Shown here: piece after piece, positions 1-8,944 of the stretch
Numbering within the stretch: position 1 is the first letter of the stretch
Layout of the letters: every line of letters starts with the position of its first letter
DNA from: a bacterium
GTDB taxonomy: Bacteria > SZUA-79 > Acidulodesulfobacterales > Acidulodesulfobacteraceae
NCBI GenBank assembly: GCA_021800745.1
Contig: JAJYYS010000002.1
Span: forward strand, 1-56,358
Direction: 5' to 3'
Length of the DNA: 56,358 nt
Made by a program: the position numbers and the translations under genes
The notes under the pieces: model-generated
Database searches by the model: none
What the model was told of the DNA's origin: nothing
What the model saw: the letters and a program-made list of their open reading frames with translations, nothing else

Positions 1-163
1 TCTTTTCCTTAAAAACCGCTCTCGGCGGCAGTATAGAGCTTAGCTTTATTAAGTTAGTATTGCCTACTCCCGCTTTTAAAATGGCATTATCGAATGCCCC
101 CAATTTTGAAGTTCCCTCCGACGTCCCAGACGCCAAAGTATATATATCGGGCGTTTCAAACAC
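1..163 (-). CDS. pdaD: Pyruvoyl-dependent arginine decarboxylase, N-terminal part (runs off left edge)
   Basis: The first 54 codons of a gene continuing past the left end, read on the minus strand from a GTG at 163. A GGAGGT ribosome site at 171-176 lies 7 bases upstream and overlaps the agmatinase stop codon. The peptide contains [23 protein letters not shown] and IKLSSILPP. These match the conserved N-terminal half of pyruvoyl-dependent arginine decarboxylases, in which the precursor self-cleaves between the two serines of SSILPP to form the pyruvoyl group. Such enzymes convert arginine to agmatine, the substrate of the agmatinase directly upstream, so the functional assignment is consistent with the operon. 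The C-terminal half, including the catalytic acid, is outside the window, so intactness cannot be judged. Confidence 0.85.
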   Translation of the reverse strand, partial: MFETPDIYTLASGTSEGTSKLGAFDNAILKAGVGNTNLIKLSSILPPRAVFKEK

Positions 164-168
164 TGTTA

Positions 169-1092
169 TTACCTCCGTTTTTCTTTGTTTTTAAAATTAA
201 TTTTTTTACCCATTCCTATTATTATTTCCCTTATAAGTTTTGCCGCAATCGCGGACGTCCTGTCGGAATTGTCCGTCGGCGGGCAAACTTCCACCACGTC
301 CGCGCCTACCACGTTAGCTTCCGACAAAAGCAAAGATACGGCGTCAAAAAGCTCTTTGGAAGATATTCCTCCGGCTTCTATATATCCGGTTCCGGGAGCA
401 AACGCTGGGTCAAGGACGTCTATATCTATTGTAAGATATACGTCTTTGCCAGCAAGCGAGCCTATTACCTTTTTCAGGGGTTCGTAAACGTCGTTTTTAT
501 AAATATGGCAGTTTTTTTTGGCAAAATCGAACTCTTCCTTGGAACCGGAGCGTATGCCGAACTGATACAAATTTCCCTTTTTTATAATATCGTGGACAAG
601 CTTTAAAACCGTGGCATGGGAATATTTTTCGTCATTCCATTCTTCCCTTAAATCCGTATGTGCGTCAAACTGCAAAACGACCAGGTCTTTATATTTTGAA
701 ACATAGCGCTTTACTATCGGATACGTAATTAAATGGTCGCCGCCTATGCTGACGAGCCTTTTGCCTCCGTCTAAAATATTTTTAGCAGTTTCGTCTATAA
801 ATTTGATGCTTTTGCCGGTATTTCCCCAAGGCATAACTATATCGCCGATATCGTAAAACTTTTCGTCGATATAATCGTCGAAAAAAGGGCTGTAGCTTTC
901 GAGTGTATAAGACAGCTCTCTTATTCTTTTGGGAGCAAACCTCGAACCGGGAATATTGCTTGCCGTATAGTCCATAGGAATACCTATGAGTACTAAATCG
1001 GATTTTTCATATGAATCCGACGAGTTAAAAAATGACGACGTCTTTGATAAAATAGACTCTGCCGCTTTTTCTTTTAAGGGTTTTTTTTTCAT
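169..1092 (-). CDS. speB: Agmatinase (ureohydrolase family)
   Basis: A 307-residue ureohydrolase that hydrolyses agmatine to putrescine and urea in the cytoplasm. The dinuclear manganese ligands are all visible: H120 in GGDH, D143/H145/D147 in DAHTD, and D223/D225 in DIDVLDP. Length is normal for the family. The choice of agmatinase over arginase or formiminoglutamase rests on context: spermidine synthase lies 10 bases upstream and an arginine decarboxylase start lies immediately downstream, giving arginine to agmatine to putrescine to spermidine. The ATG at 1092 has no close Shine-Dalgarno; an AAGGAG inside the end of speE is 19 bases away and no in-frame start lies nearer, so translational coupling is likely. 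Confidence 0.9.
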   Translation of the reverse strand: MKKKPLKEKAAESILSKTSSFFNSSDSYEKSDLVLIGIPMDYTASNIPGSRFAPKRIRELSYTLESYSPFFDDYIDEKFYDIGDIVMPWGNTGKSIKFIDETAKNILDGGKRLVSIGGDHLITYPIVKRYVSKYKDLVVLQFDAHTDLREEWNDEKYSHATVLKLVHDIIKKGNLYQFGIRSGSKEEFDFAKKNCHIYKNDVYEPLKKVIGSLAGKDVYLTIDIDVLDPAFAPGTGYIEAGGISSKELFDAVSLLLSEANVVGADVVEVCPPTDNSDRTSAIAAKLIREIIIGMGKKINFKNKEKRR

Positions 1093-1102
1093 AAGATTGT
1101 TA

Positions 1103-1966
1103 TTATTTCAATATCTCCTTTATAAAATTCGGCAGAATAAACGAGGAAGAATGAATTTCCGGCGAATAATATTTTAAATCCGCCTCGAGCCGTCCGAAAT
1201 CGAAATTTTTATAGCTTTCGTTTATAACTTTCGTGTCGTATTTTTTGGAGCCAGCCGTGAAGCTCCATAAACCGCTGGGATAAACGGGAATGGACGCGCA
1301 GTAGAGGGAAGATTTTGCGTATATTTCTTTTATAATTCTGCCCACGTCTTTAATTAAGTTTCCGTTGAAGAAAGGGGATTCAGTCTGGGCGGTAAATATT
1401 CCGCCGTCTTTCAACGCCCCAGAAGCCGCTTCGTAAAAATCGCATCTGAACAGTCCTTCCGCCGGGCCTACAGGGTCGGTAGAATCCACGAGGATTACGT
1501 CGTATTTTTCGTCTTCAATGCCGCCCGCGTTAATTCTTTTGACGAATTCGATGCCGTCTTCCGCCAAAACCCGCACCCTCTCGTCTTCAAGCCTGCAGGC
1601 TATTTCCGGAAAAAACTCTTTAGAAACGTCCACGACCTTTTTGTCTATCTCCACAAGGTCGATATGCTTTACGAACGGATTTTTCAGGCACTCTCTGACT
1701 ACGCCGCCGTCGCCGCCGCCTATAATAAGAATTCTTTCGGGATTTTTATGAGAAAATAGAGGAACTAGGGCAAGCATCTCATGATAAACGAACTCGTTTT
1801 TTTCGGCAAACATAACGGCTTTGTCTAAAACAAGCACCTTTCCGAACTCTGAGGTATCGTAAACAGTTATTTCCTGATAATCGGAAAATTCGTGGAACAA
1901 AACGGATTCAATCCTTATTTTAATTCCGAAATTGCCGGTCTGATTCTCGAAAAACCAAGCTTCCAT
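1103..1966 (-). CDS. speE: Spermidine synthase (polyamine aminopropyltransferase)
   Basis: A 287-residue aminopropyltransferase that moves the aminopropyl group of decarboxylated S-adenosylmethionine onto putrescine. The N-terminal beta domain (WFFENQTGNFGIKIRIE..) is followed by the Rossmann nucleotide motif GGGDGG at residues 83-88. The substrate-binding stretch VDSTDPVGPAEGLF follows near residue 160. Length is typical (about 280-290). It is the first gene of the minus-strand polyamine operon, followed by speB 10 bases later. No S-adenosylmethionine decarboxylase gene is present in the window. Enzymes of this family may accept other amine acceptors, so the exact product polyamine is inferred. 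Confidence 0.93.
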   Translation of the reverse strand: MEAWFFENQTGNFGIKIRIESVLFHEFSDYQEITVYDTSEFGKVLVLDKAVMFAEKNEFVYHEMLALVPLFSHKNPERILIIGGGDGGVVRECLKNPFVKHIDLVEIDKKVVDVSKEFFPEIACRLEDERVRVLAEDGIEFVKRINAGGIEDEKYDVILVDSTDPVGPAEGLFRCDFYEAASGALKDGGIFTAQTESPFFNGNLIKDVGRIIKEIYAKSSLYCASIPVYPSGLWSFTAGSKKYDTKVINESYKNFDFGRLEADLKYYSPEIHSSSFILPNFIKEILK

Positions 1967-2030
1967 TAATTTTTTTATTTCCCTCGTTTTTTAAATTTCT
2001 TTGTTTTTATTTTTTATAAAATGTCCGCCG

Positions 2031-2405
2031 CTAACCCGGAGGCCAGCCGAACCCTCTGCCCGCCATAAAATGAATGTGAAGGTGGTTTACGGTCTGTCCG
2101 CCGTCATCTTTAGTATTAATAACCGTCCTGAACCCTTTGTCAGCGGCTTTAAATTCCACCGCAAGCGCGCCGAGAAGCCCGAATATCTCGTTTCCGCCGC
2201 CCCAGCCGCCTTCGCCCGCGGTTCCCGCATACACGCCTGCATCCAGAACGCTGTCGTAATGCCTTTTAGAAATTATCAAAAGATGAACCGGCGCTACGGG
2301 ATTAATATCCTTTATAACGATAAAATTATCCGTTTCCTTAATTATATCGGCCGGTATCTTTTTGCTTACTATTTTACAAAAAATACAGCCCTCTTTTAAA
2401 ACCAT
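2031..2405 (-). CDS. HIT family protein (HINT-type nucleotide phosphoramidase/hydrolase)
   Basis: A 124-residue histidine-triad protein. It has the N-terminal CIFCKI zinc-type motif (CxxC), the conserved VIKDINPVAPVHLLIISKRH stretch, and the C-terminal signature NHLHIHFMAGR with the HxHxH active site. HINT proteins hydrolyse adenosine phosphoramidates; the physiological substrate is usually unknown. It reads in the same direction as the polyamine operon, 64 bases upstream of speE, and could be co-transcribed with it. The ATG at 2405 gives the usual start for this family just before CIFC. A glycine-rich loop (AGTAGEGGWGGG) near residue 65 is somewhat longer than usual. Confidence 0.88.
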   Translation of the reverse strand: MVLKEGCIFCKIVSKKIPADIIKETDNFIVIKDINPVAPVHLLIISKRHYDSVLDAGVYAGTAGEGGWGGGNEIFGLLGALAVEFKAADKGFRTVINTKDDGGQTVNHLHIHFMAGRGFGWPPG

Positions 2406-2448
2406 AATTTTGTATTATAAATAATTTAGAAAATTTAAACAATAAAAT

Positions 2449-2478
2449 TTTATAACCCAAAATCGCCGGTTGATTCAA
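2449..2478 (-). promoter_or_regulatory. Candidate sigma-70-type promoter for the HIT gene
   Basis: On the minus strand TTGAAT (2478-2473) and TATAAA (2454-2449) are separated by 18 bases, about 45 bases before the HIT start codon. The surrounding 210-base gap (2406-2615) is AT-rich and contains no ORF or repeat that I recognise. Call by consensus similarity only. Confidence 0.35.
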
Positions 2479-2615
2479 AAATATTTATACGATATAATTA
2501 CTATGTAAAATGTTCATAATTTTATTAATTTCTTGATTTATTAATTAATTTATCGATTTAATATTTTATATTTATCATATTCGATAGGGATATCGCAAGC
2601 TACCTTTAGCTTTGT

Positions 2616-4049
2616 TTATTTTTTCGCCAAAATCCCTCTAATTTCGGCAATATCCTTTCTGCTTATCGTTTTTAACGCAAGCGACAAACCGGCGTATATT
2701 ATTATTCCGGCGGTGACGCATAAAATTAAATCGGGAAATACCGCTTTAATAATGCCGACCATAAATGCCGTTGCGGCGGAAGCTGCTAATACCGTTAAAA
2801 AATTTATAAGATTAAAGGATATTTTTATATGTTTTAAGGAGAAGGCAACCAAACAGCAGCACATCATGATTTCGATTATAAGGCTCGACACCGCCCCTCC
2901 GTATACTCCGTACTCTTTAATAAGCAGGAAGGAAACCGCCAGACCTCCGACAGTCGTAAAAAACGCCGACGATATCAAACTTTTTCTGTCGTTTAAAGTC
3001 GTTAAAAAACCTATTAATACCGAAGATAAGGAAACAAGAAATATCGACCATATCATAATTTTCATAAGCCCCGCGCTAAACGCGAAGTTATCCCCGAAAA
3101 GTCTCAAAATCAATAATCGGCTTACGGCAAATCCCCCGAAACAAACCGGTATCGAAAACGTATAAGCAAATCTTATAAGCTCGCTCATTATGGAAGATTG
3201 CTTTTCTTTATCGTTTTTTTGAATAGCCTCCGAAATTATGGGAATAAAGGCTCCCGCCATTAAGTTGAATAATACAAAAATAAAAACGATAAGCCTGTTG
3301 GTTATATAATAAAAACCGATGCCGGTATTATCGGCGAATATTTTCAGGAACAAAACCGGAAAACCGTTATAAAGAACGATGAGGCCGGAAACTATACCGA
3401 ACGGAATGCCGTTTTTAATAAGATGTTTAAAATTATTTATACTAAAGTTAAATTTAAAAATACCGTTAATTCTGTTTAGATATCCCGCCTGAATAAAAGC
3501 CGTTAGAAACAGTCCGATTAAAAAAGACAGCACAGCCGCCATATAATAATTTTTGTTCAGCACAAAAAGAAAAACTCCGGTAAAATATGCCAATCTTCCA
3601 ATAAATACCGATAAAGACAAAATATAATTCTTCTCCAAAGCTTTTATCGCCCAGTTAAAACATAAGGTATTTATAATCAAGGCAGTCGATATCAATAACA
3701 GCATATCTCTTTGAACCTGTCCGAATTTAAATAAAAAAGCAATAATAATCATTAAAGCTGCCGAAAATAACGCCATAACGATATTAAACGAAAAAATGCT
3801 TCCTATAATTTTATCCGCATGAGTCTTATCCTTAGAAACCGCCGTTTCCCCGTATGCCGATAATCCGGAATCCGCAATAAGCGCAAAATATCCGAGAAAA
3901 GTCAGGGAAAAAGCGTATTCTCCATACACCGAAGAACCCAGTCTCCGTATTAAGATTATATTTATTATAAGCGCGAAAATACCGGAAATGAATGTAGAGA
4001 TGTAAAGCAGTCCTAAATTTTTAATAAATCTTTGTTTGTTCGAAGACAT
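2616..4049 (-). CDS. Polysaccharide flippase, Wzx/RfbX-like (MATE/MOP superfamily)
   Basis: A 477-residue polytopic membrane protein with about 12-14 hydrophobic segments across its length and few charged loops. It begins with the flippase-type N-terminus (FIKNLGLLYISTFISGIFALIINIILIRRLGSSVYGEYAF). This family moves undecaprenyl-linked oligosaccharides across the inner membrane. It sits at one edge of the glycosyltransferase region, transcribed away from an ABC-type polysaccharide exporter. Having both a Wzx-like and a Wzm/Wzt-like exporter in one locus suggests two glycans or a recent locus fusion. The family is diverse in sequence, so the substrate cannot be inferred. Confidence 0.85.
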   Translation of the reverse strand: MSSNKQRFIKNLGLLYISTFISGIFALIINIILIRRLGSSVYGEYAFSLTFLGYFALIADSGLSAYGETAVSKDKTHADKIIGSIFSFNIVMALFSAALMIIIAFLFKFGQVQRDMLLLISTALIINTLCFNWAIKALEKNYILSLSVFIGRLAYFTGVFLFVLNKNYYMAAVLSFLIGLFLTAFIQAGYLNRINGIFKFNFSINNFKHLIKNGIPFGIVSGLIVLYNGFPVLFLKIFADNTGIGFYYITNRLIVFIFVLFNLMAGAFIPIISEAIQKNDKEKQSSIMSELIRFAYTFSIPVCFGGFAVSRLLILRLFGDNFAFSAGLMKIMIWSIFLVSLSSVLIGFLTTLNDRKSLISSAFFTTVGGLAVSFLLIKEYGVYGGAVSSLIIEIMMCCCLVAFSLKHIKISFNLINFLTVLAASAATAFMVGIIKAVFPDLILCVTAGIIIYAGLSLALKTISRKDIAEIRGILAKK

Positions 4050-4141
4050 ATATTTTTATATTGAAATAAATAAGGATTTTGTTTTATAATATCACAACCG
4101 ATAGGCTAATTATAACATAAAATAAAAACCCGCAAGTCCAA

Positions 4142-4927
4142 ATGAATAAATTTTTTAACCAGTTTAAAGTTATTTACAGGTACAGATATTTAATATGGAT
4201 ACTTTCGTTAAAAGAGCTAAAGGTCAGATACAGGGGCTCTGCTCTCGGTTTTTTATGGTCGCTGATGAACCCTCTGCTTTTGCTGATAATATACACATTT
4301 ATGTTTGTAGTTATTTTCAAAAATACCGCCAAGGCATATCCCGTTTACTTTTTTTGCGGAATACTTCCGTTTACTTGGTTTCAATCTTCTATTATAGAAG
4401 GAACCTCTTCCATTACCGGCGCAGGGAGTTTTATCACTAAATCGACCTTTCCGTCCGAAGCCGTCGTTATCGTTAGAGTAGTTACTAATTTAATAAACTA
4501 CGTTCTTGCTTTGCCTGTTTTATTTGTTTTTCTTTTTATCTGGCATATGAAAATAGGGCTTCCTCTGCTCATCCTGCCAATCGTTATAATATGCCAGTTT
4601 TTTTTATCGTCGGGCATTGCTTTGTTCCTTGCCGCTTTACAAGTTTTTTACAGGGATACTGTCCAGATAGTAATGAACCTTATGACCTTCTTATTTTTTT
4701 CTATGCCCGTAATGTATTTCAGTTCGCAGATACCCCCGAAGCTGAGGCATCTGGTATATTTAAATCCCGTGGCTTATTTGATGAAAAATTATCAGGACAT
4801 GTTTTATTATAATATGTTTCCAAAATGGTCCTTTTTTATATTATTAATTATTATATCCGTTCTTGCCTATATCCTCGGAAGGGCGTTTTTTTACTCAAAA
4901 AAAGATGAATTTGCGGAGCTTGTATAA
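4142..4927 (+). CDS. wzm: ABC-2 type polysaccharide/polyol phosphate export permease (Wzm/TagG/KpsM family)
   Basis: A 261-residue inner-membrane permease with six predicted membrane spans. The N-terminus (LKELKVRYRGSALGFLWSLMNPLL) is the signature of O-antigen and teichoic-acid export permeases. The C-terminal half carries the usual NPVAYLMKNYQD motif. It pairs with the ATPase encoded directly downstream, overlapping by one base (TAATG). Together they would export an undecaprenyl-linked polymer completed in the cytoplasm. No strong ribosome site precedes ATG 4142. The 92-base gap to the divergent flippase must hold both promoters. Confidence 0.88.
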   Translation: MNKFFNQFKVIYRYRYLIWILSLKELKVRYRGSALGFLWSLMNPLLLLIIYTFMFVVIFKNTAKAYPVYFFCGILPFTWFQSSIIEGTSSITGAGSFITKSTFPSEAVVIVRVVTNLINYVLALPVLFVFLFIWHMKIGLPLLILPIVIICQFFLSSGIALFLAALQVFYRDTVQIVMNLMTFLFFSMPVMYFSSQIPPKLRHLVYLNPVAYLMKNYQDMFYYNMFPKWSFFILLIIISVLAYILGRAFFYSKKDEFAELV

Positions 4928-5682
4928 TGAGCTATCCTCATGACGCCGTCGAGGTAATAAATGTTACAAAAAACTTCAGGAAAGCAACGGTAAGACAGAC
5001 TACCACCTTAAAAACGGCTTTCGTTAATTTAATCCGGGGCAAAAGAAAGCGCAACAAAAAGGAAACCATTACAGTATTAGACGACATTTCTTTCGCAGTA
5101 AAAAAAGGCAGCACATTCGGAATTATGGGAAGAAACGGCGCCGGCAAGTCAACCCTTTTAAAATTAATAGCGGGCATAATGGTTCCGACTAAGGGAAAAA
5201 TTGCCGTAAACGGCACGCTTACCCCGCTTCTTGAACTAGGCTCCGGCTTTCATCCCGAACTTACCGGCAGGGAAAATATTCTTATTAACGGTTTGATTCT
5301 CGGCATTACTAAAAAGGATATCGTTAAAAAATATGACGATATAATCGATTTTGCCGAACTTAGAAGCTCCATAGACCAGCCTATAAGAACATATTCGTCA
5401 GGAATGTATGTCCGGCTTGCTTTTTCCATAGCGGTAAACATAAATCCCGATATAATCCTGCTGGATGAAATCTTAGCCGTCGGAGACGCCGAATTCTCAA
5501 AAAAAAGCAAAGCAAAGATAAAAGAATTTAAGGATAACGGAAAGACAATCATACTCGTAAGCCACGACCCCGCTTCCATCCTGGAAATGTGCGACGAAGC
5601 CTTATATTTAGATAACGGAAAAATTCAGACGATAGGAGAACCGGCCGCGGTCGCTTCGGCATATAAGCAGATTGCGGGGTGA
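4927..5682 (+). CDS. wzt: Polysaccharide ABC transporter ATP-binding protein (Wzt/TagH/KpsT family, short form)
   Basis: A 251-residue ATPase with Walker A GRNGAGKST, signature YSSGMYVRLAFS in place of LSGGQ (typical of the Wzt/KpsT group), Walker B ILLDEILAVGDAEF and the switch histidine in VSHD. It ends soon after the nucleotide-binding domain and lacks the C-terminal carbohydrate-recognition domain of E. coli O8/O9a Wzt. Export is therefore probably not coupled to a terminal methyl or phosphate cap through Wzt. It overlaps the permease stop codon by one base, so the two are translationally coupled. The next gene converges from the other side. Confidence 0.88.
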   Translation: MSYPHDAVEVINVTKNFRKATVRQTTTLKTAFVNLIRGKRKRNKKETITVLDDISFAVKKGSTFGIMGRNGAGKSTLLKLIAGIMVPTKGKIAVNGTLTPLLELGSGFHPELTGRENILINGLILGITKKDIVKKYDDIIDFAELRSSIDQPIRTYSSGMYVRLAFSIAVNINPDIILLDEILAVGDAEFSKKSKAKIKEFKDNGKTIILVSHDPASILEMCDEALYLDNGKIQTIGEPAAVASAYKQIAG

Positions 5683-5713
5683 TATAAATAATAATTTGAT
5701 ATTATTTTATATG
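5682..5713. terminator. AT-rich inverted repeat between convergent genes, possible bidirectional terminator
   Basis: ATATAAATAATA and TATTATTTTATAT flank a short loop in the gap between wzt and the convergent glycosyltransferase. The stem is AT-only with one bulge, so it would be weak. The call rests mainly on position. Confidence 0.3.
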
Positions 5714-7063
5714 CTTCCAAAGCCCTTTGAAAATAGATTTTGCTATCAATCTTCTTTTAGATTTATAAGGCAGCAAATAATTTATTATTTTCCGGCATGC
5801 AATAAATAATTTCCATTCATTAGAATTATAAATATCGTTTAATAATATTCTATCCTTATTGTAAAGGTCTTTTGGAGGATTATACATATTTTTATTATGA
5901 TAAGCCGCCGAATCCATGTTCTTCGATTTTAAGTTATCAAGTATAATATTGAGACGCTTGCCGATTAATTTACTTATGGCTAAATCATTAAAGCGCTCTT
6001 TTATATCATAAGCTGCGGTTAAACCGACATGCAGGGCTTCATCCCTATGTTCATAGACATATTGCATAAGCCTGGCCGCATCTTCGATGTCGGGTTCTGC
6101 CCAAACATTACCTTTTTCATAACATCCGCAGTCTTCACTAATTTCAGTCAGGCGATACTTAACGAGATAACTATTAGAAAAAGTCATAAAATCCATATTC
6201 CCCGAATAAGCCGTCGCAATGACGGGCTTTCCTTTTGCCATAGCCTCGGCTATGGTCAGGCCAAAACCTTCGGAGCGATGCAACGATGCATAGCAATCAG
6301 CCGTATCTATAAGGGAAGATATTTCATCGTCTGTCAATACCGCATCGATGATTTTGATTCTATGTTTTTCGGATAGCTTTTTTATTTCGACGAAGTTTTT
6401 TTTATGCAAATCTGCATGCGAACATTTAATAATCAAAACTGCGCTATCTTTATTGCTAAATGCTTTCTTAAATGCTTTTATTAAGCCGGCGGGGTTTTTT
6501 CTTTCCGCATAGCTTTGAAAATCGAATATAAAAAGATAAATATAATCGTCTTTAGATAAACCAAAATCTTCACGAACCGACCCTTTTTGTTTATTATTAA
6601 TATGCGAACCGATATAATAAGGCATGCGGACAACAGGAACGGGAGAAACTAAGGAAACGGCATTAAGTACAAAATTTGAAGGAACCCATATCTCGTCGAT
6701 ATAATCAAATAAGTGACGATATAATTTCGGAAATTCGGATAATTCCCAATTCCAATAAACTATATTGTAATGACCGTTAAAATAAGACTCTGTTTTTTCT
6801 ATAATAAAATTTTGGAAAGTAGCAGGTCCGATATGAATTAGATTAAAGAAATATGGATTATTTTGAGAGAAGCCGTTAAATTCCGTAATATAATTTAAAC
6901 TATTTTTATCCGTGAAATTATTTAAAACAAACGGAATCCCCTCCGATTGGAAACATCTGACGGTTGAACGTACTGCGCTGCCGACCCCTTTCTCCGACTG
7001 AATAAATCCGGATAGATTTGCGCCGAAAATTTTATCCCCGCTTATTTCATATAAATGTTTCAT
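5702..7063 (-). CDS. Glycosyltransferase family 4 (GT-B fold)
   Basis: A 453-residue cytoplasmic glycosyltransferase. The GT4 donor-binding region HRSEGFGLTIAEAMAKGKP is clear at about residues 258-276, followed by VIATAYSGNMDFM. The first 150 residues form the divergent acceptor-binding domain. The C-terminal 80 residues (after KERFNDLAISKLIG) form an extra basic tail that ends in KSRRRLIAKSIFKGLWKHIK-like sequence and may sit at the membrane. It starts 5 bases after the stop of the upstream GT2 gene and so belongs to a two-gene minus-strand operon. Donor sugar and linkage cannot be read from sequence; GDP-rhamnose is possible because gmd and rmd are nearby. Confidence 0.85.
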   Translation of the reverse strand: MKHLYEISGDKIFGANLSGFIQSEKGVGSAVRSTVRCFQSEGIPFVLNNFTDKNSLNYITEFNGFSQNNPYFFNLIHIGPATFQNFIIEKTESYFNGHYNIVYWNWELSEFPKLYRHLFDYIDEIWVPSNFVLNAVSLVSPVPVVRMPYYIGSHINNKQKGSVREDFGLSKDDYIYLFIFDFQSYAERKNPAGLIKAFKKAFSNKDSAVLIIKCSHADLHKKNFVEIKKLSEKHRIKIIDAVLTDDEISSLIDTADCYASLHRSEGFGLTIAEAMAKGKPVIATAYSGNMDFMTFSNSYLVKYRLTEISEDCGCYEKGNVWAEPDIEDAARLMQYVYEHRDEALHVGLTAAYDIKERFNDLAISKLIGKRLNIILDNLKSKNMDSAAYHNKNMYNPPKDLYNKDRILLNDIYNSNEWKLFIACRKIINYLLPYKSKRRLIAKSIFKGLWKHIK

Positions 7064-7068
7064 ATAAA

Positions 7069-8883
7069 TTAAACCGCTATCGAAAAATCCTCTTTATTTT
7101 TTGTAAGATTTATATTGTAATAAGGGTCTCTCTTTTTAAGAATATCATGCCATTTATTATAAAAAAGTTTTATTTCTCCGTTTATTCTTTCTCTTTTTTC
7201 AGGCGTATCTTCATAACCTCTTGTTATGGATTCATAATGGTAAAGTTCGCTAAAAGGCGTCCATATTATTAGATAGCCTTTTGCTCTAATTTTTAGACAT
7301 AAATCAACATCCCCGTAAGCTAATATGAAATTTTCGTCAAAGCCTCCCGCCTCTTTAAAGACTTCCCTTCTAACCATAAGGCAGGCTCCGGTTACGGCGG
7401 ATAGATTTTGAATTATGCAGAGTCTGTTTATATATCCGCAAGAATTTCGCGGAAATTCTTTGTGGGAATGGCCTGCAATATCTGAAACTCCGATAATCAC
7501 TCCTCCGTGCTGAACGGTATTATTCGGATAATAAAGCTTAGCGCCTGCCGCCCCAACCTCTTTTCTTTGAACATGCTCAAGCATTCTTTCCATCCAGTCG
7601 TTATTTATTACCTCGGTGTCGTTATTTAGAAATAAAAGTATATCTCCTTTTGCAAATTCTGCGGCATAGTTATTAACCGATGAATAGTTAAAGGGCTTAT
7701 TCCATTCAATTATTTTTATATTACAATATTTTGAGGTTAAACTATGGTAAAACTTGAAAATAGACTCGGATTCGGAATTATTTTCTACTATGATTATCTC
7801 AAAGTTTTTATACGTCGATTTTTCCATTATGGAATAAATGCATCTTTTCAGGTCTTTTTCGTGGTCTTTATTAGGTATTATAACGGAAACCAGAAGATCT
7901 TTATTTATATTATATGTAATCTTATATGAACCCTTGAATAATCCGTCATCTGTCTTTCCATTTAGGCTTATGCGGTTTAAATGGTCTTTTAACGCTTTTT
8001 TTGCCGAATCGAATGCATAAGCCTTGTTGTCCATCCATAGAGCGGTTGAATTTTTGGATATTCTCCAGTGATAAAGTATCTTAGGTATATGAATAATGTT
8101 TTTGGCTTTCTCGGATGCCCTTAATATGAGGTCGTAATCCTGGCTTCCTTCATAACCTTCTTTAAAAAATCCGGCATTGCTTAATAATTCTTTTTTAAAA
8201 ATAGAAAGATGACATATATAGTTATAGCTTCTTAACGTATCCGGACTGAAATCCGGCTTGAAATGAGGGCTAAACCTTCTTTTGCCGTCTTCGGAAAGTT
8301 TATCTTCATCCGAATAGATAAAATCGGCATCGGGATTTTCATTTATAGCCTTAACCGCTTCGAATAAGGCAAAATGCGCGAGCGTGTCGTCATGGTCTAA
8401 TAATCCGATATAATCTCCGGTAGCAAGGCCTAACGCTTCATTGGAATTGCCGGAAATTCCTAAATTTTTATCAAGAAATTTAACCTTTATTCGTTTATCG
8501 CTATCTTTATAATTATTTAATATTTTCCTTAGGTTTTCGTTTGCGCTGTTCCCATCGGACAAACATAATTCCCAGTTAGGATATGTCTGATTAATAACGG
8601 ATTGCACCATTTCCTTAAGAAAATATTCCGGCGTATTCCACACTGGACAAATTATGCTTATTTTGGGAGAAAAGGAGAATTTTACTTTAGACTGCAAAAG
8701 AAGTTCTTTTTGGGTTGGCTCATGTTTTGCGATAAAAAGACGGTAACTTCCCTTTTGAGAATAAAGAAAGGATAAATTTTTTATGCTGACTTTTTGTAAA
8801 ACTTTTTTAAAAAATTTTTTAAAACCGTTAACCTTAATATAACTTACCGATATTTTTATTTTAGTTTTTATTATTCTATACAT
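7069..8883 (-). CDS. Tandem-domain glycosyltransferase family 2 protein
   Basis: A 604-residue protein with two GT-A domains. The first (about residues 73-330) begins KISIICPVWNTPEYF and holds a metal-binding DHDD. The second (about 330-590) begins VSVIIPNKDHEKDLKRCIYS and contains LLFLNNDTEV and a YGDVDLCLKIRAKGY segment. A 70-residue basic N-terminal extension precedes the first domain. This two-domain layout is common in polymerising or bifunctional rhamnosyl/galactosyl transferases of O-antigen loci. It is the first gene of the operon with the GT4 gene at 5702. Confidence 0.87.
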   Translation of the reverse strand: MYRIIKTKIKISVSYIKVNGFKKFFKKVLQKVSIKNLSFLYSQKGSYRLFIAKHEPTQKELLLQSKVKFSFSPKISIICPVWNTPEYFLKEMVQSVINQTYPNWELCLSDGNSANENLRKILNNYKDSDKRIKVKFLDKNLGISGNSNEALGLATGDYIGLLDHDDTLAHFALFEAVKAINENPDADFIYSDEDKLSEDGKRRFSPHFKPDFSPDTLRSYNYICHLSIFKKELLSNAGFFKEGYEGSQDYDLILRASEKAKNIIHIPKILYHWRISKNSTALWMDNKAYAFDSAKKALKDHLNRISLNGKTDDGLFKGSYKITYNINKDLLVSVIIPNKDHEKDLKRCIYSIMEKSTYKNFEIIIVENNSESESIFKFYHSLTSKYCNIKIIEWNKPFNYSSVNNYAAEFAKGDILLFLNNDTEVINNDWMERMLEHVQRKEVGAAGAKLYYPNNTVQHGGVIIGVSDIAGHSHKEFPRNSCGYINRLCIIQNLSAVTGACLMVRREVFKEAGGFDENFILAYGDVDLCLKIRAKGYLIIWTPFSELYHYESITRGYEDTPEKRERINGEIKLFYNKWHDILKKRDPYYNINLTKNKEDFSIAV

Positions 8884-8944
8884 TATTGGAAATTTGATAT
8901 AATAACCATATTTGATTAACTTCAGCTATTTTAATATTAAATAA

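Noticed and set aside
94..606. Plus-strand 170-codon frame across the agmatinase gene
   Set aside because: It lies opposite speB and the decarboxylase start, both with clear family motifs; its own translation shows no recognisable domain.
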